Of a stretch of 64,000 nt of DNA, positions 26,009 to 34,375 are shown piece by piece. Under the pieces are notes generated by a model, which had not been told where the DNA came from, did no database searches, and saw nothing but the letters and a program-made list of their open reading frames with translations. The position numbers were made by a program, and so were the translations under genes. The number at the start of each line of letters is the position of its first letter. Within the stretch, counting starts at the first letter, position 1. The DNA lies in contig NZ_CANMUW010000013.1 in the NCBI RefSeq assembly GCF_947501225.1, positions 62,001-126,000 on the forward strand, given 5' to 3'. The stretch is from an uncultured Shewanella sp. Lineage in GTDB: Bacteria > Pseudomonadota > Gammaproteobacteria > Enterobacterales > Shewanellaceae.

Positions 26009-28225
26009 ATGCTGACGCAAAAACAACCTCTACTTATCGCCGCTCAAGGGATCCACTGGTCTAATCAACGATTAATATCTGTTGGCGCCCAGTTGTGTCT
26101 GCTGCTACTCAGTGTTGTTTTACTCAGCAATGTGATCATCACCCTTGGCGAACGCAGGCTACAGGAGGACTGGGCGACACAGAGATACAGTGAACTTCAG
26201 GCTGTAGGCACCCTGATCGCCGACAAGGTCTCATTTCAACAGTTTCGTACCCAGATGTTTGCTAAATCTGAACTGCTCAACCGCTACCTGAATATTCCCA
26301 ACAAGGAGAGGCAGGAGAAACTAGAGGACAACTGGGCGGTGATCACCAAGAATATTCCGGAGCTACTCGATATCGCCCTGTTTGATCCCCAGGGTAATTT
26401 TAAGTTCGCCACCAGCGATGACTTTGGGCACGAGCCCCTTCCCCCCTCTCTGCTCGGTGGTTCACGAAACATGGGAGGAAATGAGATCTATACCTCTCCT
26501 CTGGAGTTCAGCCCGATAAACGGCAAGCTTGAACCCTATCTGTATCAGCTCGCCTGGCTGGAGAATCCGGATCAGAGCATCAGAGGCTACCTGGTCACCT
26601 ATAACTCTATGTCAAAAATGCTCAAGAGCATCAAGCCGGCCTACTCCAGCTCAGAATCTCCTCTGCTGATGCTCGATACCCAAGGACTGGTTTATGCCGG
26701 AGCGGACTCACGTCCATCCTTGAAGCGGGTGCCCGACACCATGGGCGGCAGCCTGAAACAGAGCTACCCGGCGCTTTGGCGCAAGATGGCCATGAGCAAC
26801 TTCGGTCAGTTCCACGGCGATAATGCCACCTTCGTTTACCTTAAGGTCGAACTCACGACCCAATATGAGACCCGAAGAGAGTATTTTCTCGTCTCATATG
26901 TTCGTAACGACGATATCGCGGCTAACTTTTCCCAATGGAGAAGCATCCTCATAGGTGGCGCGACAGTTCTTACCTTTCTCGCTTCTATGCTGATAATACT
27001 CAGCCACTCTTACCGTCTGGAACAGCGTTCGAGAGAGTACAGCATCGAACTGGCAAACCGCCTGTTTCACCGTGATCTGGGCTGTATCATAGTCAATGAT
27101 AACAAGCGGGTTATTTCGGCCAACCAGATGGCGGCTGAACTGTTAGCCCTCCCCAACGACGAACTGCTTGATCGAAGCTTACAGCGCATCCTGCACCTAG
27201 AGGATGAAGATTATGCTCAAATTATGGAGCAGCTGCAGCAGGAAAGTGAGTGGAGGGGTGAGTTCGATGCAGGCTCGGATAGTCAGGCTAAACTGATAGC
27301 ACATATCAAGACGCAGCAAAGATCCGGTAAACATGATCCATACCTGTTGATCACGTTTGAAGATGTGACCGAGCTGAAAAAAGCTCAACATGATGCCCAT
27401 GTCAATCAGATCCTCAATGATACGGCCGTCCCTACGGCATTGATTAAGGCCGACGGTACCCTGCTCAGAACCAACACGGCATTTGCCGAACAGATACAAC
27501 TCAATGAGTGTGCCAGCAAGAAGCTGACAGAGATATTAGATCCCAACCTTGGCAATAAATGGTCGCAAATTTTACAACAGATCATCCTTCAGGGAAGCTG
27601 GAAGGGGCAGGTGCTCTGCTCCCCCGGCAGTGCAGAGAGCGCCTGCTTGAAAGCCACACTCAAGGGCAACCTGGACTCCTCCGGCGATATCGAATATATC
27701 GTCTGCACCTTCGAGCAGGCGACGCCCAAAAACAGCATACACGACAGCGGCGACTTCGTTCCCCACCGCACCACGATTCTGGTCAACCTGAGAGATCTTG
27801 ACAGCTACTTCAAGTCTCTCAGCCAATACAGCAGAGAGAACTCCAGCCTGCTGCTGATAGATATCACGGCCGAGAGTATGCTCAGCCATATGAGTGATAT
27901 CGGTCAACTGGAAAACAGACAGAAAGAGGTAGAGATCCAGCTGCTTCGGGAACTCCCCGCAGGATATCAGATGTCTCATTGGCAGCTGGGCAAGCTCATT
28001 ATTATATTGCCGGATACCGACGCCGATAATGCCCATCACTTCGCCATAAAATCTATGGCCAGCCTCAACGACATGGGGTTAGGCGAAGGCATCTGCATGG
28101 GTATCGCAGCCTATCAGGATAACCAGAGCCTGGAGCAGTACCTGAGTAATGCCGAGGTTGCACTCAAGCGCGCCAAACAGACCGGCGAGCAGAAGATCTG
28201 CCAGGCATTTACCCGGTTGAGTTGA
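26009..28225 (+). CDS. Membrane PAS sensor with degenerate GGDEF domain
   Basis: A 738-aa protein with TM1 at about 22-46, a large periplasmic sensor region (50-310) and TM2 at about 312-334. Two PAS-like domains follow (about 350-455 and 470-575), the first ending in the typical LLITFEDVTELK. The C-terminal 150 residues have the fold pattern of GGDEF domains, including the end motif MGIAAYQDNQSLEQYLSNAE and ALKRAKQTGEQ. The catalytic GGDEF is replaced by QLGKL, so cyclic di-GMP synthesis is unlikely. It may bind nucleotide or partner proteins. There is no EAL domain. Confidence 0.85.
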   Translation: MLTQKQPLLIAAQGIHWSNQRLISVGAQLCLLLLSVVLLSNVIITLGERRLQEDWATQRYSELQAVGTLIADKVSFQQFRTQMFAKSELLNRYLNIPNKERQEKLEDNWAVITKNIPELLDIALFDPQGNFKFATSDDFGHEPLPPSLLGGSRNMGGNEIYTSPLEFSPINGKLEPYLYQLAWLENPDQSIRGYLVTYNSMSKMLKSIKPAYSSSESPLLMLDTQGLVYAGADSRPSLKRVPDTMGGSLKQSYPALWRKMAMSNFGQFHGDNATFVYLKVELTTQYETRREYFLVSYVRNDDIAANFSQWRSILIGGATVLTFLASMLIILSHSYRLEQRSREYSIELANRLFHRDLGCIIVNDNKRVISANQMAAELLALPNDELLDRSLQRILHLEDEDYAQIMEQLQQESEWRGEFDAGSDSQAKLIAHIKTQQRSGKHDPYLLITFEDVTELKKAQHDAHVNQILNDTAVPTALIKADGTLLRTNTAFAEQIQLNECASKKLTEILDPNLGNKWSQILQQIILQGSWKGQVLCSPGSAESACLKATLKGNLDSSGDIEYIVCTFEQATPKNSIHDSGDFVPHRTTILVNLRDLDSYFKSLSQYSRENSSLLLIDITAESMLSHMSDIGQLENRQKEVEIQLLRELPAGYQMSHWQLGKLIIILPDTDADNAHHFAIKSMASLNDMGLGEGICMGIAAYQDNQSLEQYLSNAEVALKRAKQTGEQKICQAFTRLS

Positions 28226-28273
28226 TTCCTGGCTCCTGGCTCCTGGCTCCTAGCTTTTAGTTACCAGGAGCTC
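28225..28273. repeat. 7-bp tandem repeat, unit gctcctg
   Basis: Seven consecutive heptamers with decay: attcctg, gctcctg twice, gctccta, gctttta, gttacca, ggagctc. The array fills the gap between two convergent genes. The part gctcctgg ... ccaggagc can fold into an 8-bp stem, so it may also act as a terminator. Confidence 0.85.
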
Positions 28274-28274
28274 T

Positions 28275-29660
28275 TTAATCTATCTCCTCTATCCCGTCGG
28301 GAAGATCACTTTGACTCACATCGACTATGGTCGAGCGGTTCATGGTGATCTTGTAACGGGCATATTGAACCTCATCCTTGTCATCCCTCAGGGCCAGAAT
28401 CATATTTATCTGATACCTTCGCTCCACGGAATCATTGCTGATCTTGCCATCCTGCTCCTTATATATCTTGGCTTTGCCCCGCTCCAGATATCGCGCAAAC
28501 GGTGCCAGGCTGAAGTTAACCTGTTCCTGAATGGTGGTGTAACCTGCTAAGAAATCTTTCTGAGTCACTCTGGTATGTATACCGTAATGTAACACTTCGG
28601 CATCAAGCTTATTCTGGCTATGACGCCGCTTCAGGATCTCAGAAACCTTAGCTGGCAACTCAGCAGATTTCATAAAATCCATCCAGACAAGTTGCTTGGC
28701 TATCGGAGCCTGACTGGTGGTATCCCTGAGAATGCGGCTCCATTTAGGCCGCCCCTTCTGAATCACCCGCCATAGGGCATTACGTATATCTTCCTTAAAA
28801 ATTTCCCTGAATCCATAGATAACCGCCAGCGTCAGAACCAGTGCAATAGTAAGACCGCTGAACACCCCCTGCGCCTTGATAATCAGGGCGGAAACCACCA
28901 GCATCACCATGGCGGTGGCGAAGCCTGTCGTCACCTTCTTCAACCCCGTGCCTAACACCTTGAACTCATCTTTTAATACTACCCCCTGCTGAATTAAGCG
29001 TCTGAGAAGCAACATCTTATTTGAGATACGATTGGGATCTTCTACGGTATGCTGAGAGTTATATCGCTTCGACTCTCTGTGCTTGCTCTCTGCGCGACAC
29101 AGGCCAATGACATTATCTACAATTTCGCTATATTCACTGCTTCTTGGCGCCCGCGATAACAGCTTCAGCAGCCGCTGCTCACAGAACCAGGAGAGGTAGT
29201 TATCGGCATTTTCAAAGTAAGACTTCCACTTAGGATCGCTGGGCTCATTACGCCTGAACTTCTTCAACAGTTGAATAACCAGCTTATTGAGATCATTGAG
29301 CGCTGAATAGAACTCCTCAACATCCTCTATCTGCCCCAGCTCTTTACTGTCGGTTTCGATGGCGACCGCAAACTGATATGCAAATAGATTCAGATAGAGA
29401 CGAAACTCCTCGACCGTACGTTTCTTCTGACTCGCGAAGCGGCTCTGTACCAGAGGCAGATGTATGGCCGTTGAGTAATATGAACGACGACCGGTGATCG
29501 CTGAGTGATAATACTCCTCCTCATTGAGGCTGTGTGGTCCGATCCCCATCTCTTTAGGGAGAAAGAAGTAGAGATCCAGACGTCGGTTAGCCCCCACCTT
29601 CATCTGATGGATAAACTTTATTGAGAGGGATTCTTCCTGTTTGACTCGAATTTTAGCCAC
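28275..29660 (-). CDS. Conserved-type membrane protein of unknown function, 461 aa
   Basis: No family is recognised. The N-terminal 245 residues are soluble, mostly helical and charged, and include PKEMGIGPHSLNEEEYYHS. Two adjacent membrane segments at about 246-262 and 266-284 form a hairpin. A soluble C-terminal half contains EEQVNFSLAPFARYLERG and RRYQINMILALRDDKDE. Both ends are probably cytoplasmic. The start is GTG with a strong AGGAG 5 nt upstream. It is monocistronic, convergent with the PAS-GGDEF gene. Clean codon usage and length argue for a real gene; the role is unknown. Confidence 0.8.
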   Translation of the reverse strand: MAKIRVKQEESLSIKFIHQMKVGANRRLDLYFFLPKEMGIGPHSLNEEEYYHSAITGRRSYYSTAIHLPLVQSRFASQKKRTVEEFRLYLNLFAYQFAVAIETDSKELGQIEDVEEFYSALNDLNKLVIQLLKKFRRNEPSDPKWKSYFENADNYLSWFCEQRLLKLLSRAPRSSEYSEIVDNVIGLCRAESKHRESKRYNSQHTVEDPNRISNKMLLLRRLIQQGVVLKDEFKVLGTGLKKVTTGFATAMVMLVVSALIIKAQGVFSGLTIALVLTLAVIYGFREIFKEDIRNALWRVIQKGRPKWSRILRDTTSQAPIAKQLVWMDFMKSAELPAKVSEILKRRHSQNKLDAEVLHYGIHTRVTQKDFLAGYTTIQEQVNFSLAPFARYLERGKAKIYKEQDGKISNDSVERRYQINMILALRDDKDEVQYARYKITMNRSTIVDVSQSDLPDGIEEID

Positions 29661-29693
29661 TGAACTCCTGAAATATTTAGAATATTAAATCAA

Positions 29694-29930
29694 TATACCC
29701 AAACTCCCACTAGGCGTTCATTTCAGCTTTACCGTGGGGCAAGGCGAGAAGCAACATCTCTGCGCTCAATATTTATAAGAAGAAATATCGAATTAGAATA
29801 TCTAGTCCAAATATTTCATGCAGGCCACTCCGGAAGGTGGAAAGCTGGTTTATGCTGGAGCAATTTACCGCCGTGAATTCTGTCACTTCCCGGCATGCTG
29901 GATCCCGTATCTTAAAATTGGTTGGGTATT
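29694..29930. repeat. MITE-like segment bounded by atacccaa / ttgggtat
   Basis: The 427-bp gap 29661-30087 contains a roughly 235-bp segment bounded by short perfect inverted repeats (29695-29702 and 29922-29929), with internal palindromic stretches and no gene. This is the form of a decayed miniature inverted-repeat element. The inverted ends are only 8 bp, so the call is tentative. Confidence 0.4.
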
Positions 29931-30087
29931 GTTATCTATGACTTTTATTATAGCCTATAAGGACCTGTTGATCTTGTAGGTTTGTAAGTGTCGACAGCTT
30001 AAAACAACAGGAACAGCTGAGCCTTTCGTGGGCCATTCAAGCAGACCTCAGACAGGCTCAACTCGCAACAGTCTTGTATCGGGCTCA

Positions 30088-30624
30088 CTAATGCACGAGC
30101 CGACAACCACAGACCGTATTGCTCGGCTGAAACAGTACAATAGCGTAATCTTTCTGCTCATCCAGATCTAAGGTTTCGATACTGAGGTTGTGCATCCCCT
30201 TATTATCCAGGTTAAAGGAGCTGACATAAGAGAGGTACTGCATATGCTCAGGCTGTTTCTGATCATCATCTACCTCAGACTCCTCCTTTGTCTTAACGGA
30301 GAAAGAGTACTTCTGCGCCTCGCTGTCGTAATTCAGTAATTTGCCCTTCATGCGGATATTGCCCGCCGGGCTGCCATCTAAGTTGAAGTAACGATAGTTA
30401 AATTGCGCCTGCTTGCCCTTAGCTATGACATCGACCAGCAGGTAATGACGCCCCTTACCACTATCTCCCTTATGTCTGTCGAACAGTTCGGAGCTACAAT
30501 TGAGCATCAGGGTCTCGCCGGGGTTGAGATAGCGATAGCTAATAGAGAAACTGATCAATAGTAAGACCAGTATGACTGAGTTGACTCCCCAGAGTAATTT
30601 CCTATTCACAAAGCGCCACCTCAT
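30088..30624 (-). CDS. FidL/ToxS-like membrane partner protein (copy 1)
   Basis: A 178-aa protein with one N-terminal membrane anchor (about 11-31) and a periplasmic domain starting GETLMLNCSSEL (C43) and ending FQPSNTVCGCRLVH. Its start overlaps the end of the ToxR-like gene by 23 bp, so the two are co-translated. Size, topology and the Cys near the membrane and at the C-terminus resemble the FidL-like partners of MarT-type regulators and, more loosely, ToxS. It shares with the copy at 33836 the blocks KGK, YRFL-like, RGKL-like, and FQP near the end. Its role would be to stabilise or gate the regulator. Confidence 0.72.
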   Translation of the reverse strand: MRWRFVNRKLLWGVNSVILVLLLISFSISYRYLNPGETLMLNCSSELFDRHKGDSGKGRHYLLVDVIAKGKQAQFNYRYFNLDGSPAGNIRMKGKLLNYDSEAQKYSFSVKTKEESEVDDDQKQPEHMQYLSYVSSFNLDNKGMHNLSIETLDLDEQKDYAIVLFQPSNTVCGCRLVH

Positions 30625-31336
30625 CTAACCAAGCTTCAGAGATAAATTGTTTCTGTTGGCGGAAATCAGATAATTTAAGATTTCTGACCACAGACTGACC
30701 TAACTTCTCCCCCTTCATGGTGATATTAAATACCTGCTCATCATGAGACAGGGAGAGATAGATATCTTGCCAAGGCGCAGAGTAGCAGCCCTTGAACCCG
30801 GCAGAGAATTGCGTGATCACATTCATCAGCGATTCATTATTTGTCTTGGACTTTGAGTAACTGATCAACTTAATCTGTTGGCCTGACAGCAAGGTCAGCG
30901 GCGTGACACTGTATGGCTCAGTACTCGAACCACACTTGGAAAACTGGGTAAGCAGCCCTATAGTCAGAGCAATACAAACCAGCATCAAGCCAACAATAAG
31001 CCAGCGCTTAATCTTAGCTACCTCGGCCCATTGGGTAGGCTTAGCTTCGCCCCGTAATCGATAACCCTTGCTCTTCACAGTTTCTATCAACTGCTCATGT
31101 TCCGGTCCCAGAAAAGAGCGCAACATAAACACGGCACGAGTCACCGAGGAGTCACTCAAAGGGGGGTGCTCTTCGTCGGCAGCACCTAACTTCTGCTTCG
31201 CAACAATCCTGTTACGATTGGCGATAAGTAACGTAAGTACTTGTAACTCGGCCCTGGGGAGCTGCCACACTTCGCCATTTTCCAGATTTTTTAGTTGCGC
31301 TCGCTCAATATCAAACTGACAACTGCCCAATTGCAT
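30602..31336 (-). CDS. ToxR-like transmembrane transcriptional regulator (copy 1)
   Basis: A 244-aa one-component regulator. The N-terminal winged helix of OmpR/ToxR type (about 5-95) contains WQLPRAELQVLTLLI, SSVTRAVFMLRSFLG and VKSKGYRL. It lacks a receiver domain. One membrane helix lies at 112-131, then a periplasmic domain with C184 and C243, which could form a disulfide as in ToxR. The ATG at 31336 has AAGGGA 7 nt upstream. An upstream TTG would add nine residues, but the chosen start MQLGSCQFD matches MQIGCCWFD of the second copy. It is divergent from the Tat cytochrome gene, its likely target. Confidence 0.85.
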   Translation of the reverse strand: MQLGSCQFDIERAQLKNLENGEVWQLPRAELQVLTLLIANRNRIVAKQKLGAADEEHPPLSDSSVTRAVFMLRSFLGPEHEQLIETVKSKGYRLRGEAKPTQWAEVAKIKRWLIVGLMLVCIALTIGLLTQFSKCGSSTEPYSVTPLTLLSGQQIKLISYSKSKTNNESLMNVITQFSAGFKGCYSAPWQDIYLSLSHDEQVFNITMKGEKLGQSVVRNLKLSDFRQQKQFISEAWLDEVALCE

Positions 31337-31800
31337 ATATCTCGATCCCTTAACAGATAACAACTAAATCATATTCAATAAAACTAATAATTTCTGTGAT
31401 CGCCCCTGTCTCCTATAAAAGTGCGCTAAAAAATATACACTTAGCGGCATGATGATGATAATTTTGCGAACGAAATCACACTGTTGAAGAGATGAATAAG
31501 ATTCTCAGTCTATCTTCATAACCCGCAAATTAACATGAATTTAACAAATAAGGTGACCCACGTCTGTTTCAATACTGTAAAACCGATGTTAACAAGCAGC
31601 CTTAATCTGTAAATTGCATTATCTCCTCTCTCATTCGATTCAAAAGATTTTTCTAATCAATCCCAATATTCATCTGCCGAAGATCACACTATTTATAAAC
31701 CAGACGGCCCAAACTGAACTCAAGTCAAACGGCGGCGAAGTCAACCCAGGCCAAGCCACTTTTAGTTAGTAATACAAAAATAACGCTTATTCAGTAAGGA
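31337..31800. other. Divergent regulatory gap, ToxR-like gene and cytochrome
   Basis: About 460 bp of AT-rich DNA between divergent genes without a coding frame of note. It contains one good CRP-like site (31465-31480, listed separately) and further half sites such as gatcacac near 31683. Long gaps of this kind between a regulator and a cytochrome usually hold several operator sites. Confidence 0.5.
31465..31480. promoter_or_regulatory. Candidate CRP-binding site
   Basis: TGCGA-N6-TCACA matches nine of ten core positions of the CRP consensus TGTGA-N6-TCACA. In Shewanella, CRP is a main activator of anaerobic respiration genes, which fits a cytochrome gene 330 bp downstream. The distance is long, so it may instead serve the divergent regulator. 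Confidence 0.4.
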
Positions 31801-31806
31801 ATGATT

Positions 31807-32640
31807 ATGACTATTAACAGACGACAAGCATTAACCCAAATCATCGGTATCAGCACAGCGGCCGCAGGTGCGACCCTTGTAGGTACTTCAGCTTTCGCGG
31901 CAACAGATGAAGCCGGAAACTATAAGTTAGAGCTGGGCGAGAAACTCAAGTATGTGCCACTCGATGCTATGGCAACGGCTAAACTGGCCTATGAAACTCC
32001 TGGCGGCTGTATGCATCAGGTTTTCCACTCTCTTATCACCATGTTGGCTCAATCTGATAGTGCCGATGCAGCCAAGTTCGCTTCTATTCCAACTGCACTG
32101 GCCGGATATGGCTGGGCAGGTATCATCGGCCAGGGTACGGTCTGTGGTAACATCAACGCAACCGGCATGCTGGTAAACATTCTCGATGACCTTAATGGCC
32201 AAAACGCTGCAGTTATCGGTTCTACCTTCAGATACTATGAAAATACAGAACTTCCGCTATCATCTGCTGAGTTCGTCGCAGGTATCGGCTCTACTCCTGA
32301 AAAGACAACAGATGAAGTTGTCACCTCATCTGTAGCAAACAGCATCCTCTGTCACTCATCAATCAGTAACTGGTCTAAGGCATCAGGCAAGACATTCGCC
32401 CAGAAGGGTGAGCGCTGTAAGCGTCTGTCGGCTTCTATCGCCTATCACCTTGTTGAGCTATTGAACCGCGCCTATGCCGGTGAAGACCTGAGCGTCCTTC
32501 CTGAAGCTAAGCCTTCTGCTGAAGCACAAGCTTGTCAGAGCTGTCATACCAACGGCAAAGTTAATCCACCTATGGGCACAGCAGCCAGCGTTCAAGCTGA
32601 TATGGAATGTACAACTTGTCACACTGGCCACTTCAACTAA
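31807..32640 (+). CDS. Tat-exported diheme, Cys-rich cytochrome (split-Soret type)
   Basis: A 277-aa periplasmic protein. A twin-arginine signal (NRRQALTQ, then a hydrophobic stretch, cleavage near SAFA/ATDEAG) indicates export after cofactor insertion. The body has isolated Cys residues C68 (PGGCMHQ), C113 (GQGTVCGN), C182 (ILCHS) and C204 (ERCKR) around a Gly-rich GYGWAGIIGQG segment. This is the pattern of the C_GCAxxG_C_C / split-Soret cytochrome c family. Two heme sites CQSCH (243-247) and CTTCH (268-272) lie at the C-terminus. ATG 31807 has AAGGA 6 nt upstream; ATG 31801 would have no spacer. The substrate is unknown. Confidence 0.83.
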   Translation: MTINRRQALTQIIGISTAAAGATLVGTSAFAATDEAGNYKLELGEKLKYVPLDAMATAKLAYETPGGCMHQVFHSLITMLAQSDSADAAKFASIPTALAGYGWAGIIGQGTVCGNINATGMLVNILDDLNGQNAAVIGSTFRYYENTELPLSSAEFVAGIGSTPEKTTDEVVTSSVANSILCHSSISNWSKASGKTFAQKGERCKRLSASIAYHLVELLNRAYAGEDLSVLPEAKPSAEAQACQSCHTNGKVNPPMGTAASVQADMECTTCHTGHFN

Positions 32641-32651
32641 AGGAGCGCGTC

Positions 32652-33185
32652 ATGAAATATAAATTACTAAGCGTACTCTTAACCGGAGCGCTGCTGACCA
32701 CAGGTTGTGGCAGTGACGATAATGATAACGATACAAAACCTGTAGAGCCGCCGGTAGAGCCGCCAGTAACAACGATTGACGTTAATGAGGCTGCAACTAT
32801 TGGACTTAAATTAGCGACTTTCGATGGTGTCAGCGGCGCCTTAACCTTTAGCCTCAGCGATGCCGACGAGATGGCTATCACTAACGCTAAAGACTACCGA
32901 ATCGTCTACTTTGGTTTCCCTGACCGTGATGAAAAGTCATCTAAGCCTAAGGCATGGAAACGTTGGCACCTGAGTAAGTCTTATCAGTGTGACAGCGAAG
33001 CCAATGAGTGCGAAGGCTTGCTGACTGAAACAGAGACTAAGGGTACTTATACCTTCGAGGCTCCGGGACTGGACTGGGATAGCGGTGCAACGCCTGGCGC
33101 GGTCAAGAAATATAAGGTCGCCATCGAGATAAAAGGCGCATTGAGCAGTAGTGAGTTGGAGCTTCTTCCACCACCAGCTGTATAA
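32652..33185 (+). CDS. Small lipoprotein, possibly like OmcA/MtrC domain I
   Basis: A 177-aa lipoprotein with a signal peptide ending in LTTGC (Cys at about 19) and a low-complexity Asp/Asn then Pro-rich linker (PVEPPVEPPV). A beta-rich domain follows. It has no heme motif. The order of blocks GALTFSLSDADEMAI, a Trp segment (KAWKRWHLSKSY) and GTYTFEAPG resembles the N-terminal domain of OmcA/MtrC outer membrane decaheme cytochromes. This is pattern-based only. It begins 11 nt after the cytochrome stop with ribosome site AGGAG, so it is in the same operon. Confidence 0.75.
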   Translation: MKYKLLSVLLTGALLTTGCGSDDNDNDTKPVEPPVEPPVTTIDVNEAATIGLKLATFDGVSGALTFSLSDADEMAITNAKDYRIVYFGFPDRDEKSSKPKAWKRWHLSKSYQCDSEANECEGLLTETETKGTYTFEAPGLDWDSGATPGAVKKYKVAIEIKGALSSSELELLPPPAV

Positions 33186-33217
33186 CAAAAATGTTTTAAC
33201 ATGTTCCACCGATGATA

Positions 33218-33290
33218 GCTGCTTTACACAACTTGTGTGTTTGTCGCCACTGCGAGCCTGGGTCCATCACCTTGTTCAGTGTAAAGCAGC
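33218..33290. repeat. 12-bp inverted repeat downstream of lipoprotein gene
   Basis: gctgctttacac (33218-33229) and gtgtaaagcagc (33279-33290) are perfectly complementary, with a 49-nt loop. There is no T-tract. It may form an mRNA 3' structure or be a repeat remnant. The rest of the 650-bp gap to 33835 holds the terminator and heptamer array listed separately. Confidence 0.6.
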
Positions 33291-33370
33291 GACCCATCGC
33301 TAAGCGTTAGCCGCCCTTCATCTTCATCGAATCGGCGAAATATTAATTAAATTGCTATCGTCCCCACTTC

Positions 33371-33397
33371 GGAGAGGTTACTCCTCTCCTTTTTTTG
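33371..33397 (+). terminator. Rho-independent terminator of cytochrome operon
   Basis: A perfect 7-bp stem (ggagagg / cctctcc) with a 5-nt loop is followed by seven T. Confidence 0.9.
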
Positions 33398-33543
33398 TCT
33401 CCCCTATACCCTGTCTAATCGCTTTCACACATATCCCTCAATAGTTCTTCAGACTCCACCTCGATGCCGTATTGGTAAAAAGAAGATGCAGAGTCATCTC
33501 TGGTAACTCACTACAGGCGGTCAATAACTAAAAGAACTAACAC

Positions 33544-33610
33544 CGAGCTTCGAGCTTCGAGCTTCGAGCTTCGAGCTTCGAGCTTCGAGCTTCGAGCTTC
33601 GAGCTTCGAG
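33544..33610. repeat. 7-bp tandem repeat, unit cgagctt, about 9.6 copies
   Basis: A perfect microsatellite of 67 bp between the cytochrome operon terminator and the second FidL-like gene. The copies are identical, so the array is recent or kept homogeneous by slippage. Confidence 0.97.
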
Positions 33611-33835
33611 AAACATCATGAGCCCATAGGCCTCCTATGGCAAGCTGCTGATGACTAATGGGTGAAAAATGCATATTAAACAGGATGGTATCGACACATT
33701 CTTTAATCCCGGACCACCTCAAGTCCTCCTGAGACTATCAAGATAACGATACAATGAGGGAGGCTGAGAAAGCTTTAAACAAGAAAACGGGTCAGGTATT
33801 TAAGAAAGTGTGTTTGACTTAAGATACGGCAGTTC

Positions 33836-34375
33836 TTAATTAAGCTCGCAGGCCCAGATCCCGTTGCCAGGCTGAAACTGAATGACCGCGTTGCCTTGAA
33901 CCGCATTCATATCCAGCACATGTATATTCAGTGGAATAGAGGTTGGGGAGGGACCAGGAGCGGCTCTGGTGTATTCGATGAGCCTGCTCATCTGCTCGGG
34001 AAACCTGGGAGGCATTATATTTGAGAGCAGCTCACCACTTTGCAGCGCTAACCTATAGGTCATGGTATCGAGATCGAGCTTGAGAAGTGTACCTCTCATT
34101 ATGATACTGCTCTGCTCTATCTCCTGTTCGAGAAAGCGATACTGAAGCTCAACCTCTTTTCCCTTGGTTGAGATATCAACCACGACATCGGTTAGCCTGT
34201 TCTCAATCGCGTCATAGAGATTCGCCCTACATGAGGCTGTGAGGTTCTCCCCGTTCATCACGTAGTAGTTAAGCCCCAGACAGAAGCAGATAATCATCAT
34301 AAAGGTGACTATGAGTGGCCAGATTTTTACTTCATTTCTGAAACCAGCCGAAAAGCGATTAATCACAGATCCCAA
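33836..34375 (-). CDS. FidL/ToxS-like membrane partner protein (copy 2)
   Basis: A 179-aa protein with one membrane helix (about 18-38) and a periplasmic domain beginning GENLTASCRANL (C49) and ending FQPGNGIWACELN (C176). It is a diverged paralog of the copy at 30088, with matching landmarks. The frame overlaps the end of the ToxR-like gene by 17 bp. The listed start is TTG; a GTG at 34366 is an alternative, and no strong ribosome site separates them, so translational coupling is likely. Function is inferred from pairing only. Confidence 0.7.
   Translation of the reverse strand: MGSVINRFSAGFRNEVKIWPLIVTFMMIICFCLGLNYYVMNGENLTASCRANLYDAIENRLTDVVVDISTKGKEVELQYRFLEQEIEQSSIIMRGTLLKLDLDTMTYRLALQSGELLSNIMPPRFPEQMSRLIEYTRAAPGPSPTSIPLNIHVLDMNAVQGNAVIQFQPGNGIWACELN

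Noticed and set aside
30088..30624. True ToxS ortholog
   Set aside because: Only size and topology agree with ToxS; Cys placement and end motifs look closer to FidL-like proteins, so a neutral name is used.
33544..33610. Possible CRISPR array
   Set aside because: The repeat is a 7-bp tandem unit without spacers and there are no cas genes.
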